Shown: positions 24,828 through 33,232, counted from the stretch's first letter. The stretch: 36,880 nt of DNA from Planctomycetota bacterium (GCA_002687715.1 NZBC01000081.1:1-36880); one strand, 5' to 3'. Translations and numbers: made by a program. Notes: a model not told the origin generated them from the sequence alone.

Positions 24828-25642
24828 CGACGCCGACCCCGCGACCCGACCCTGCGGCGCTCCTCTCGTTCCCGAAGTGCGGGCGGACCTGGTTGAAGCT
24901 GATGATGAAGCTCAGCTTCGAGGACGGACTGGGATTGTCCGAGCTGCAGCTAGACGGCCACCGGGATTGGCACCGCACGGATGCGCGTCTGCCCAAGTTG
25001 ACGGTGGAGCACGACGACAATCCTCACTTCAAGGCGGTGGACGAGCTTCCGCGGGATCGTGACCGCTTCAGCGATGCCCGCATCTTGCTACTCGTTCGTG
25101 ATCCCCGTGACGTCATGGTGTCCCTGTTCTTCGAGATGACGAAGCGGACGAAGTTCTACGAGGAGTGGGGCTTCGACACCTCGCGGGTCGTCGAGCATAC
25201 GGAGGACTTTTCGCAGTTCATCCGAGGTCCCGTCGGCCGCCTGGACACGCTGCTCGCGTACTGGTCGCTGTGGGGGCGGGCGCGCGACGCGGTGAAGGGG
25301 TTCCATCTCGTGCGCTACGAGGACATGCATACGGACGCGGAGGGCACGCTCGCGGGCGTGCTGGATTTCGTCGGCGTCCCGGCCACGCCGGATGTCATCG
25401 CGCGCGCCGTCGAACGTTGCCGCTTCGACCGCATGAAGGCGGACGAGGCGAAGAACACGTTCGAGAGCAAGACCCTCACGGCCGCGGACCCGCAGGACCC
25501 GGAGTCGTTCAAGGTGCGGCGCGGAAAGGTCGGCGGCTTCGTCGACTACCTGTCGCCGGGGGATATCGCGTTCATTGACGACCGCTGCGCCACCCTGCCT
25601 CCGTTCCTCGACTGCTACCGCAAGCAGGGGGAGAAGTCATGA
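24824..25642 (+). CDS. PAPS-dependent sulfotransferase
   Basis: 272 residues of the cytosolic-type sulfotransferase fold. The 5'-phosphosulfate loop SFPKCGRTWLK (residues 15-25), the 3'-phosphate motif LLLVRDPRDVMVSLFF (~88-103) and the C-terminal RRGKVGGFVDYLS (cf. RKGxxGxW) are all recognisable. It transfers sulfate from PAPS to a hydroxyl or amine; its acceptor is presumably the glycan or glycolipid made by the genes upstream. PAPS comes from CysC/CysD/CysN of the same run. ATGA overlaps at both ends indicate translational coupling to paralogue 3 and to the second sulfotransferase. Confidence 0.92.
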   Translation: MTTPTPRPDPAALLSFPKCGRTWLKLMMKLSFEDGLGLSELQLDGHRDWHRTDARLPKLTVEHDDNPHFKAVDELPRDRDRFSDARILLLVRDPRDVMVSLFFEMTKRTKFYEEWGFDTSRVVEHTEDFSQFIRGPVGRLDTLLAYWSLWGRARDAVKGFHLVRYEDMHTDAEGTLAGVLDFVGVPATPDVIARAVERCRFDRMKADEAKNTFESKTLTAADPQDPESFKVRRGKVGGFVDYLSPGDIAFIDDRCATLPPFLDCYRKQGEKS

Positions 25643-26463
25643 ACCGGATCAAGAGCGTCTGCCTGTTCCTCGGCCCCTACCGCAACCTCACCACCCTCAC
25701 CGCGAGCCTGCTCGCGCTCCATCCGACCTGTCAGGTGCTGAATCACGGCAAGGGAGAGGTGTTCCGCGACCCCGGTGACAACTTCCTGCTCAACTCCGAC
25801 CCTGCGGCGTTCGATCGGTTCCTCGACGTCGCGCTCGCGCACTCGGAGGGTGGCCAGCGCGGCGACCGAGGTGGCAGCATCACGTTGTCGCACGCTTTCG
25901 ACCACGACGTCATGCGCGATGCGTATCAGCGCCGCTACGGCGACACCCGCGTGAAGGACGTCGTCGAGTGCCTGGTCTGGAAAGAGTCGTTGCGCACCTC
26001 CAACACGCTGCGCAAGCACGCCGTCGATCTCGATGCGCTCTTCGATCGCGAGCCGCGCGTCCGCTTCCTCATGCCGATCCGGCACCCGCTGGACACGGCA
26101 CGCTCCAATCTCAAGACCGGGCACTGGGAGATCTTCCGCGGCCTCGACAGCGAGCCGACGATGGAGGCCGTGATCGACGCGGTGATCGACGAGATCGCGT
26201 GGTTCCTCGACCAACGCGTCCGCCGGCCGGATCGGTTCTTCTGCTACTTCCAGGACGCCGTCGACGCCGAGCTTCTTGCCGTGATCACGCGGTTCCTGGA
26301 CGTTGCGGCCGACGGCACGTGGATCGCAGACGCGCTCGCGTGCTACGACGTCCAATCGCGATACCAGCACGATCCGTCCCACGTCGCGCACTACCGCGCC
26401 GAGGTCGAACGGCGGCTCGCTAGGCACGACGATGCGCGGGGGCGGCTGCTGGGGATTGCGTAG
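25639..26463 (+). CDS. Second, divergent sulfotransferase-like protein
   Basis: 274 residues. The N-terminus FLGPYRNLTTLTASLLALHP resembles the PAPS P-loop of carbohydrate sulfotransferases, with RNLTT where a typical enzyme has RSGTT or KSGTT, and FLMPIRHPLDTARSNL matches the 3'-phosphate motif with its Arg and Ser. The middle (VVECLVWKESLRTSN) and C-terminal helices fit the fold, but overall similarity to the preceding enzyme is low. It probably sulfates a second position or a different acceptor; loss of the Lys in the P-loop leaves activity uncertain. It is the last gene of the cluster, closed by the hairpin at 26470. Confidence 0.75.
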   Translation: MNRIKSVCLFLGPYRNLTTLTASLLALHPTCQVLNHGKGEVFRDPGDNFLLNSDPAAFDRFLDVALAHSEGGQRGDRGGSITLSHAFDHDVMRDAYQRRYGDTRVKDVVECLVWKESLRTSNTLRKHAVDLDALFDREPRVRFLMPIRHPLDTARSNLKTGHWEIFRGLDSEPTMEAVIDAVIDEIAWFLDQRVRRPDRFFCYFQDAVDAELLAVITRFLDVAADGTWIADALACYDVQSRYQHDPSHVAHYRAEVERRLARHDDARGRLLGIA

Positions 26464-26469
26464 TGGCCC

Positions 26470-26506
26470 GGTGGCTTCTCCTGGGCTCCCCACAGGAAGG
26501 GCCACC
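26470..26506. terminator. Bidirectional hairpin between the cluster and the kelch gene
   Basis: GGTGGC (26470-26475) pairs with GCCACC (26501-26506) and, inside a symmetric 3x3 internal loop, TCCTG (26479-26483) pairs with CAGGA (26493-26497) around a 9-base loop. It sits 7 bases after the last sulfotransferase stop and 15 bases before the end of the convergent kelch gene. No U-tract. Confidence 0.5.
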
Positions 26507-26520
26507 GACGCCTCATCGCA

Positions 26521-28056
26521 CTACGGCAAGGGCGTATACAGCCACATTGCGTCGACGGCGACGCCCAGGACGTCGGCACCGCCGGCGATGAGGATCGTCC
26601 CGGACTTGAGGAGGGCGTGGACCGACGTGCCCCGAGCGACCGGCAACGAGTTCAGGGTCGTGAGAGTCGTGCCGTCAAAGCGCGAGGCGCTCGTCGAGGC
26701 CGACGTTGCGGTGAGAGTGCCCGTCAGGCCCCCGAAGATGTGCAGGTCGCCATTCTGAAGCACGACCTGGCCGTGGAGCGCCACGGCGTCCGGGAGGTTC
26801 GGTCCCGAAGACCACGAAGATCCGTTGAAGATGGCCGTGGCGTTGCCGGTGGTCGGTGCTCCCAGGGGAACGGACTGGGCACCGCCTGACAGGAAGACGT
26901 TGCCGTTCGGGAGGATCGACGTTCGATGACCCACCACGGCGTTGGGCACCGAGGGGGCGGCGCTGAACGAGTTACTGGCTGGGGTGAAGTAGTTCGCGCT
27001 AGAAGTGAGGGTCGGGATGTCGACTCCAAAGAGGCTGGTTGCCCCGCTGATCCCGCTGGTGATGAGGACGCGACCGTCGTTGAGCCGCGTGGCAGCAGCC
27101 TGGAATCGGGGCGACGACATCGCGTTCGCGGTCGCCGTCCACATCCCGGTCGTCGGCGACCAGATGGCTGCGCTCGCGGTCGATGCATTGAGGATCTGGC
27201 CGATCGTGCCGAGGAACAGGGAGGTGCCGCCGGTGACGAGCACGCGCCCGTCCTGGAGCAGCGTCGCCGTGTGTGCGGCGCGGGCCGTGGTCATGGACGC
27301 CGTCGCGGCGAACGAATTGGTCGCGGGGTCGTAGATCTCGCACGTCGCGGTCACCGTCCCGGCGACCGCGTCGACGCCGCCGCAGAGCAGCACGCGTCCG
27401 TCGTCAAGCGTCGTCGCCGTATGGAAGGCGCGGGCCACCGTCATGGTCGGGCCGACGTTCGTCGTGCGGGTGTACGGGTCGTAGATGTTGGAGGTCCCGG
27501 ACGGGATCGGGACGAGGAATGAGCCCCCGCCGCCTCCCGCGATGAGCACCCGGCCGTCAGGCAGCAGGTTCGCGCTCGAGAGCGCCCGTGGCTCGGACAT
27601 GACGGGCAGGTCGAGGTAGCTGTCGGCTGCTTCGAAATCGACTCGGTACGCCTGCGTCAGACCGATCCCGCCGGGGAACCCGGCGTCGTTGACGACGCCT
27701 TGCACGAACGCTGCTCCGACGAGCAGGCCGGGGTCGTTCGGGATCGGGACCGGAAACAGGATGTTGCCAGCGGCGGGCACGATGCCGGCCAGGACCACGG
27801 AGAACAGCGGGCTGTTGACGTCGATACACACCGTGCCGAGGCCGGGGACGGGGAGAACCGCGTTCGCGCTGCTCACGAAAACCCAGAACGCCTCGGTTGG
27901 GTTGCCGGATACCCCGACGCTCAACGTGGAATTGATCACGAACGGCGTCGTCGAGAGGCCGGCGTTGGCGCCGTTCCCGCCACACTGTCCGGAGACACTG
28001 CCCACGGTGATGAAAACGACAGTCAGGAACGCCGACGCGCTGCGCAATGGAGACAC
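26521..28056 (-). CDS. Secreted seven-repeat kelch-type beta-propeller protein
   Basis: 511 residues from GTG 28056, with GAGG about 8 bases upstream. A signal peptide (SASAFLTVVFITVGSVSGQ) and a ~130-residue N-terminal beta domain precede seven kelch/galactose-oxidase-like repeats whose core is LxxGRVLIxGG: LLPDGRVLIAGG, TLDDGRVLLCGG, LLQDGRVLVTGG, RLNDGRVLITSG, ILPNGNVFLSGG, VLQNGDLHIFGG and LLKSGTILIAGG. Seven copies fit one closed seven-bladed propeller. No copper ligands or membrane anchor were recognised, so binding rather than catalysis is likelier. It converges with the sulfotransferase gene and is divergent from the sulfatase. Confidence 0.85.
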   Translation of the reverse strand: MSPLRSASAFLTVVFITVGSVSGQCGGNGANAGLSTTPFVINSTLSVGVSGNPTEAFWVFVSSANAVLPVPGLGTVCIDVNSPLFSVVLAGIVPAAGNILFPVPIPNDPGLLVGAAFVQGVVNDAGFPGGIGLTQAYRVDFEAADSYLDLPVMSEPRALSSANLLPDGRVLIAGGGGGSFLVPIPSGTSNIYDPYTRTTNVGPTMTVARAFHTATTLDDGRVLLCGGVDAVAGTVTATCEIYDPATNSFAATASMTTARAAHTATLLQDGRVLVTGGTSLFLGTIGQILNASTASAAIWSPTTGMWTATANAMSSPRFQAAATRLNDGRVLITSGISGATSLFGVDIPTLTSSANYFTPASNSFSAAPSVPNAVVGHRTSILPNGNVFLSGGAQSVPLGAPTTGNATAIFNGSSWSSGPNLPDAVALHGQVVLQNGDLHIFGGLTGTLTATSASTSASRFDGTTLTTLNSLPVARGTSVHALLKSGTILIAGGADVLGVAVDAMWLYTPLP

Positions 28057-28150
28057 GATTCGCCCTCGGATTCAATGAAAGGGGACTCGGTGGTGGAGGC
28101 CGAATCCGCGTAGCAAACACCCTATTACACCACGACTTGGGAGCCCGGGC

Positions 28151-28167
28151 GGCCAGAGTTTCTGGCC
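28151..28167. promoter_or_regulatory. Perfect inverted repeat in the kelch/sulfatase divergent region
   Basis: GGCCAGA, spacer GTT, TCTGGCC. This 7-bp palindrome lies in the 179-base gap between the divergent starts at 28056 and 28236, where an operator serving both genes could sit. A hairpin is the alternative. Confidence 0.35.
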
Positions 28168-28235
28168 CGATCCCGAGAAAACCGCCAGTGGTCCAGATCC
28201 GACCCGCCCAACGCCGTTCTGCGTAGACTCGCGGC

Positions 28236-29738
28236 ATGATGCGTTCCACGCTGCTGGTGTTCGCGCTGGGCGCGGCTCTCTGTGGCCAGACCCCGCCGCG
28301 GCCGAACCTCCTCCTGATCATGTGCGACGACATGGGTTGGTCGGACATCGGGTGCTACGGCGGCGAGATCCCGACCCCGAGCATCGATCGCCTTGCCCGC
28401 GAAGGGACGCGATTCCGGCAGTTCTACAACAACGCGAAGTGCACCACGACGCGGGCGTCGCTCATCACGGGGATGTACCCGCGTCCCGAGGGTGGGCTGC
28501 TGCAGCAGAACATGGTCACCATCGCCGAGGTGCTAGGCGACGCGGGGTACCGCACCGCGCTCTCGGGCAAGTGGCACCTCGGATCGAAAGCGCCGCGCCG
28601 GCCCATCGATCGCGGGTTCGATGACGCATACGGGCTGTGGGACGGGTGCTGCAACTTCTTCGACCCCAACCAACGCGACCCGAAGTTCAAGGGAGCGCGG
28701 GTGCGTCACTTCTCGGACAACGGGAAGCGCATCACCCGGTTCCCGGATGGCTTCTACACGACGGATGCATTCACCGATCATGCGATCGGCGCGGTGAAGG
28801 AGTCAGTCGCGGCGTCGAAGCCGTTCTTCGTCCACGTGTGCTACACGGCACCGCACTATCCGCTGCACTCCTTCCCGGAGGACATCAAGCGCATGGCGGG
28901 TCGGTACGCCAAGGGCTGGTTCGATCTGCGCAACGAGCGGTGGAGGCGGCAGGTCGAGATGGGTCTCGTCAATTCGAAGTGGACGCTGCCCGCCACCGAT
29001 CGCCGGGTCCAGCCGTGGGAGAAGGCCCGCGAGTACAAGTGGCAGGAGCGTCGCATGGAGGTGTACGCGGCGATGGTCCTGCGCATGGATCAGCAGATCG
29101 GCCGGCTGCTGAAGTGTCTTGACGACACCGGAGTCGCGAAGGACACGCTGGTGATGTTCCTCTCCGACAACGGCGGTTGTGCGGAAACGCCGGGCGGTGA
29201 CGACGTCACCCGCGAGCCTGGCCCGAAGGAGTGGTACACCCATTGCGGCCCCGGCTGGGCGTTTGCACAGAACACGCCGTTCCGGCGCTGCAAGTCGTGG
29301 ATGCACGAGGGCGGGATCGCGACCCCGTTCGTCGCCCGGTGGCCCGCCGCCATCCCGGCCGGGAAGTCGACCGACCAGGTCGGGCACATCATCGACCTGC
29401 TCCCCACGTGCGCGGCGCTGGCGGGTGCGAAAATCCCCACGGCACGCGGCGAAGTGTCTCTCCTCCCGATCGATGGCAAGAGCCTGGTGGCGGTGCTGAA
29501 GGGCGGTGAACGCGCGGGTCACCCGCGCCTGTTCTGGGAGTACGCGCGGAACCGTGCCGTTCGAGAAGGTCACTGGAAGCTGGTGTGGGATCGGGCCGTC
29601 AAGGAGTGGGAGCTCTACGACCTGCACGCCGATCGCACCGAGATGCACGACCTCGCCGCCCAGCACCCGGAGCGAGTGAAGACGCTCGCTGCGGCCTGGC
29701 AGGCGTGGGCGCGCCGGACCGGGGTCCGGGTTCGATAA
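28236..29738 (+). CDS. Secreted sulfatase, arylsulfatase/alkaline phosphatase superfamily
   Basis: 500 residues with a short signal peptide (MMRSTLLVFALGAALCGQ). Metal-site motifs are present: NLLLIMCDDMGWSDIGCYGG near the N-terminus, GKWHLG, and SDNGG (~310), then HEGGIATPFVARWP. The residue converted to formylglycine is expected in KCTTTRASLITGMYP, Cys 69, where the classical CxPxR reads C-T-T-T-R. It would hydrolyse sulfate esters outside the cytoplasm, possibly of sulfated polysaccharide. No anaerobic maturase or FGE gene is in the window. Start at ATG 28236 or 28239; no Shine-Dalgarno. It lies 1.8 kb from the sulfotransferases but in a separate unit. Confidence 0.92.
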   Translation: MMRSTLLVFALGAALCGQTPPRPNLLLIMCDDMGWSDIGCYGGEIPTPSIDRLAREGTRFRQFYNNAKCTTTRASLITGMYPRPEGGLLQQNMVTIAEVLGDAGYRTALSGKWHLGSKAPRRPIDRGFDDAYGLWDGCCNFFDPNQRDPKFKGARVRHFSDNGKRITRFPDGFYTTDAFTDHAIGAVKESVAASKPFFVHVCYTAPHYPLHSFPEDIKRMAGRYAKGWFDLRNERWRRQVEMGLVNSKWTLPATDRRVQPWEKAREYKWQERRMEVYAAMVLRMDQQIGRLLKCLDDTGVAKDTLVMFLSDNGGCAETPGGDDVTREPGPKEWYTHCGPGWAFAQNTPFRRCKSWMHEGGIATPFVARWPAAIPAGKSTDQVGHIIDLLPTCAALAGAKIPTARGEVSLLPIDGKSLVAVLKGGERAGHPRLFWEYARNRAVREGHWKLVWDRAVKEWELYDLHADRTEMHDLAAQHPERVKTLAAAWQAWARRTGVRVR

Positions 29739-29776
29739 TGGGTTCGGACGGCGGCTCCATCGGTTCTAATGGGACG

Positions 29777-30430
29777 ATGAGGATCTTTCTCGTGTGGTGT
29801 TGCCTTCCCACGCTCGCGTTGGCCCAGTCGTCGGGGTTCGCGGCGGTGATCCCGTCACCCGGCTCCCAGGCGAACAGTCCAGGCGCGACGTTCACGATCG
29901 GAATGACGGCGGCGTTCGTTCCGGCAGGCGCGATCATCGGACCGGGGACGGCGTCGGCAACGTTCGCTTGGCGTTGGCAGTCGATCACCTGTGGCCCCGG
30001 CGGGTTCCCGGCGTGCCAGATTGGTGGCGGGTCGCACGCCTTCTCCGCTTCCGTGGCGGGTGGAGCGGGGCAGCCGTTCGCAGTGCTCTACTCCAACCGG
30101 CCGGCGCTGCCGTTTCCCCCCCCGTTCGCGTCGACCTTGATGCTCAACCTGGTCACGCCGTTCGGGCGCCTCCATACCCCGCTCACGCCTACCCTGGTCG
30201 CGTCGGGAAACGCTGGCGTACTGGTGGACGGGATCGGACTCGGGCTCAACCCCGCGCCGGCCCTCGCGCTTCCGGCCGGAGGATCGGTTGCGTTCGCGGG
30301 CACGCTCCAGCTCGGGCAGGGCGCGACCTCCGGGAACCCTGACATCGCGGTGCAAGCGATCGTCGCCGACCCGACCTCGGCGGCCGGGTTCTCGTTGACT
30401 GCCGCGATGACGACGGCGCAGCACCAGTAG
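29777..30430 (+). CDS. Secreted beta-rich protein of unknown function
   Basis: 217 residues from ATG 29777 (an in-frame ATG lies at 29738). The signal peptide is MRIFLVWCCLPTLALAQ, followed by a Gly/Ala/Pro-rich, probably all-beta domain (FTIGMTAAFVPAGAIIGPG, then VLVDGIGLGLNPAPALALP) with two Cys (CGPGGFPAC) that could form a disulfide. I recognise no family. The style resembles exported proteins of planctomycete genomes that have an N-terminal Sec signal and one beta domain. It follows the sulfatase by 38 bases and may share its transcript. Confidence 0.65.
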   Translation: MRIFLVWCCLPTLALAQSSGFAAVIPSPGSQANSPGATFTIGMTAAFVPAGAIIGPGTASATFAWRWQSITCGPGGFPACQIGGGSHAFSASVAGGAGQPFAVLYSNRPALPFPPPFASTLMLNLVTPFGRLHTPLTPTLVASGNAGVLVDGIGLGLNPAPALALPAGGSVAFAGTLQLGQGATSGNPDIAVQAIVADPTSAAGFSLTAAMTTAQHQ

Positions 30431-30437
30431 CGGATCG

Positions 30438-30590
30438 CTACTGCTTGCGACGCTTCTCCTGCTGCGGGAGCTCCGCGTCCTCACGGAGCTTCGTCAGCTC
30501 GCCGCCGAGCGGCGTACGCTGGGTGCCCCGCGATGGATTCTGCCCATGCGACCCGAATAGCACGGAGCCCGTGCCGACGGGCGACGTCAT
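30438..30590 (-). CDS. Small hydrophilic protein, 50 residues
   Basis: ATG 30590 opens MTSPVGTGSVLFGSHGQNPS and ends LPQQEKRRKQ. Third codon positions are mostly G or C, as in neighbouring genes, which favours real coding. The charged tail (TKLREDAELPQQEKRRKQ) looks helical. No Shine-Dalgarno. It lies 155 bases downstream of the sigma-factor gene on the same strand and converges with the gene ending at 30430. Between 30591 and 30744 nothing else is seen. Confidence 0.4.
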   Translation of the reverse strand: MTSPVGTGSVLFGSHGQNPSRGTQRTPLGGELTKLREDAELPQQEKRRKQ

Positions 30591-30728
30591 GAACCAACGA
30601 TGGAGCCGATGGAGAGGTCTGATGCAAACCTGCAGATCCAGGACTTCGGGCTGATCTTCTCGTGGTGCGCGTTGGGGGTATCCCACCCCGTGGCCCCGCA
30701 ACGACCTCGGCGCCTGACCGCGCGCCGC

Positions 30729-30746
30729 GATCGCGCGCGAGCGATC
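30729..30746. repeat. Hairpin at the end of the sigma-factor gene
   Basis: GATCGC (30729-30734), loop GCGCGA, GCGATC (30741-30746). A perfect 6-bp stem overlapping the stop codon of the ECF fusion; no T-run follows. Confidence 0.3.
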
Positions 30747-33159
30747 ACGGAAGGGTGATGGCGTGGAGCCGCGGGTCGGCGGCCCGCTGGCCCGCCGGAA
30801 CGACGACGCCGCGAATCTCCTTCAGGACCTCGTACTCGTTGCTGCCCTTCTTGTCGGAGGCGACCAGCACCGAGAGGCGTCCGGGGTAGAGGCCGGTGAT
30901 GGTGAAAGTGCCGTCGGCGGCCAGCGGGGTCCAGTCGCGGACATGCGTTCCCTCTTCGCTGACCGTATCGTCGACCAGGTAGCTGCCCCCCATCGAGCTT
31001 TGTTGGTTGGGGTGGTCGAGCCCGATGAACAGTGACTTCAGCGACGTTCCGGCGGGAGCGATCACGCGGCCGCGAACGGAACCGCTTCGCGGAATGACGA
31101 CCTCGATCGAGGTGGCGGCGGGTGCGAACCGCACGCGCGCAGAACGGTCTCCGTTGCCAGCGACTGCGCGCAACCCGTTGAAGCTCGAGTGGCAATCTCC
31201 GTGGACGCGGAAGCGGCCGTCGTCGTCGGCGAACGTGGTGACGTGTTCGTGCCACGTGTCGCCCTCCTGGTTCACGCAGTTCACCTGGATGCGTGCCCCC
31301 GGGACGGGACGTTCGCGGTCGTCGATGCAGCGCCCCGCCGCGATGAGGGGCCTGGCGCGGACGACGATGTCTCCCAGCTCGATGTCGCGATACGGCGATC
31401 TGATGTGGAGTGACCGCGAGGGAATAGTGAAGACCTGCAGGTTGCGACGGGCGTCGAGCCGCATTCGCAGGTGGCCGATCTCGTCGGCCTTGTACCACCC
31501 CGCCAACCGTCCGTCCGCGTCCGTCGTCGCGAGGATGACCGCGTACGGTGCGCCTGGGGAGCCGTCGTCTTCGATGGCCAGGCGAGCTTCGGCGCCCGTA
31601 ATCGGGCGACCGCTCGGGTCGACGAGTCGGGCCTCCACCCGCAGCTTCCCGTCGAGGGAGAAGCCGACGGTCTTCGTCTCACCCACGGCACTCGGTCCTG
31701 CGATCGGATCCGGCCGCCCGCCGCGGAGCCCTTGCAGGTGGACGTGGAATCGGCGTCCCGCGCCGACGAGCCACCGTGCCCGTCCTCGCCGCAGCTCCTT
31801 CGACATCGACAGGTTGGACCGGGTATCCCCGACGGATGCCGTGATCGTGTTCGTGAGCTGCACGAACACGCCGCCCCGCACGACGACCTCCAGCCACCCG
31901 AGCTCTCCGGCGAGGACGAGGTCGCGCGCGTTTGTCGGTACGGCGTTCAACGGGAACCTCTCGACCACCCGGGGGTGAACGGGCTCGTTGACCATGAGCT
32001 CGCACACTCGCTCGCTCGGGTGGCCGAGGCCCGCCATGGCGTCTCGCACCTTGCGGGCCTTCTCGGCGAGGCCGGGGAACCGAGCGATGCCGTCATCGTT
32101 GGTGACCACTTCCGCGACGTTGTAGCGGAGGAAGCCGCCGCCGGGGGGCAGCGCCGGTTTCCCTGCCGGGACGTACGCGGACAACGCGACTCCGGCGATG
32201 GGGCGGCCGCGAGCGTCGATGACGCGACGAGTCAGCACACCGGCGGGAGGCTGGTCGTCGACGAAGCGGGTTCCGACGACCGGACGCAGCTCGGTCGTGC
32301 GCGGATCGGCGTTCGACGCGGCCGTCGAATTCACGTTGGTGCGTGCCCCCTCTTCCGCAGGGGCCGTGGGTGGCTGACTGCGGGGAGCCGGGTCTCCACC
32401 GGACTCCGCGACGTCCGCGGGGATCGAGGTGTTCATCGGCTCGGATGGCGTGTCGCCGGGCAGCGTCAACACGTACGCCAGCACGCCGGCCGCGGCGATG
32501 CTGGCGACCCAGCCCCAGGCGATGGACTCTCCAAGTGTCTCCGCGCGGGGGGAGGCCGCAGCCCAGTCCACGAGCGACGCGCGGTGCGTGGCGAGGTCGT
32601 GTCCCCAGAGTGGGAGAACCCGGGCGCTCAACGCACCAGCGGGCAGGCGGCGCCGCAGGAGGCGGAGTCCGCGATGGAGCTGCACCCGGACGCGATTCGC
32701 CGGTCGGTCCAGCACCGTCGCGATCTCATCCGGCTCGAGCCCCCGGCTGATCGAGAGCATCACGACCCCGCGGTACAGCGTAGGGAGGCGCGCGGTGTGA
32801 TGGGCGACCAGGCGCAGCGTCTCATCCGTCGCGGCCGTACTCGCCGCGGAGCGCGCCGCGAGCTTCTCCAACCGCTCCCGATCGACCCTCCTGGCTACCC
32901 GACGCTTCTCCATGACGATGACCTTGTCCAGGATGCCCCGCGCCCACGGCAGGAAGCGACGCTCCGGGTCGAAGCGCGGGGCGGCCTCGATCAGCGCAAG
33001 AAACGTCGTTTGGACGAGGTCCTCGGCCGCCTCGGGGACGGTCGCGCGGGCCCTGGCGAGCAGGTTCGGAGCGAGAGCGTCGAAGAGCTCGCCCAGAGCG
33101 TCCTGGTCCCGCGATGCCTGGAAACGGCGGAACAACTGACTGGTGGTTTCCTCGTTCAT
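30745..33159 (-). CDS. ECF sigma factor fused through a membrane helix to a large extracytoplasmic domain
   Basis: 804 residues from ATG 33159 (ATG 33186 is possible). Residues 7-90 are sigma region 2 (LFRRFQASRDQDALGELFDA, then AAEDLVQTTFLALIEAA and FLPWARGILDKV); 123-170 are region 4 (LPTLYRGVVMLSISRGLEPD, then EIATVLDRPANRVRVQLHRG). A single membrane helix at ~213-233 (AWGWVASIAAAGVLAYVLTL) leads to a Pro-rich linker and ~550 residues with several carboxypeptidase-regulatory-like/Ig-like beta modules (LTRRVIDARGRPIAGVALS; VDPSGRPITGAEARL; IDDRERPVPGARIQV). The sigma part should be cytoplasmic and the rest outside, so the protein may couple an external signal directly to transcription without a separate anti-sigma. 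None is encoded next to it. Confidence 0.88.
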   Translation of the reverse strand: MNEETTSQLFRRFQASRDQDALGELFDALAPNLLARARATVPEAAEDLVQTTFLALIEAAPRFDPERRFLPWARGILDKVIVMEKRRVARRVDRERLEKLAARSAASTAATDETLRLVAHHTARLPTLYRGVVMLSISRGLEPDEIATVLDRPANRVRVQLHRGLRLLRRRLPAGALSARVLPLWGHDLATHRASLVDWAAASPRAETLGESIAWGWVASIAAAGVLAYVLTLPGDTPSEPMNTSIPADVAESGGDPAPRSQPPTAPAEEGARTNVNSTAASNADPRTTELRPVVGTRFVDDQPPAGVLTRRVIDARGRPIAGVALSAYVPAGKPALPPGGGFLRYNVAEVVTNDDGIARFPGLAEKARKVRDAMAGLGHPSERVCELMVNEPVHPRVVERFPLNAVPTNARDLVLAGELGWLEVVVRGGVFVQLTNTITASVGDTRSNLSMSKELRRGRARWLVGAGRRFHVHLQGLRGGRPDPIAGPSAVGETKTVGFSLDGKLRVEARLVDPSGRPITGAEARLAIEDDGSPGAPYAVILATTDADGRLAGWYKADEIGHLRMRLDARRNLQVFTIPSRSLHIRSPYRDIELGDIVVRARPLIAAGRCIDDRERPVPGARIQVNCVNQEGDTWHEHVTTFADDDGRFRVHGDCHSSFNGLRAVAGNGDRSARVRFAPAATSIEVVIPRSGSVRGRVIAPAGTSLKSLFIGLDHPNQQSSMGGSYLVDDTVSEEGTHVRDWTPLAADGTFTITGLYPGRLSVLVASDKKGSNEYEVLKEIRGVVVPAGQRAADPRLHAITLP

Positions 33160-33212
33160 CACTGCTTCTCTGCGCGAGAAGGCCATCCATTACAGGGTAG
33201 TCGAGGTTTCTC

Positions 33213-33232
33213 GGAGTCGGGACCCGGACTCC
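33213..33232. repeat. Inverted repeat upstream of the ECF gene
   Basis: GGAGTC (33213-33218), 8-base spacer, GACTCC (33227-33232), 54 bases before ATG 33159 on the minus strand. Possible operator or 5' hairpin of the divergent region. Confidence 0.3.

Noticed and set aside
9177..26463. A true nod gene cluster acquired from rhizobia
   Set aside because: Gene functions match, but the GT2 is not a NodC-type processive enzyme, the exporter is not NodIJ type, codon use matches the surroundings and there are no mobile-element traces; only a functional parallel is claimed.
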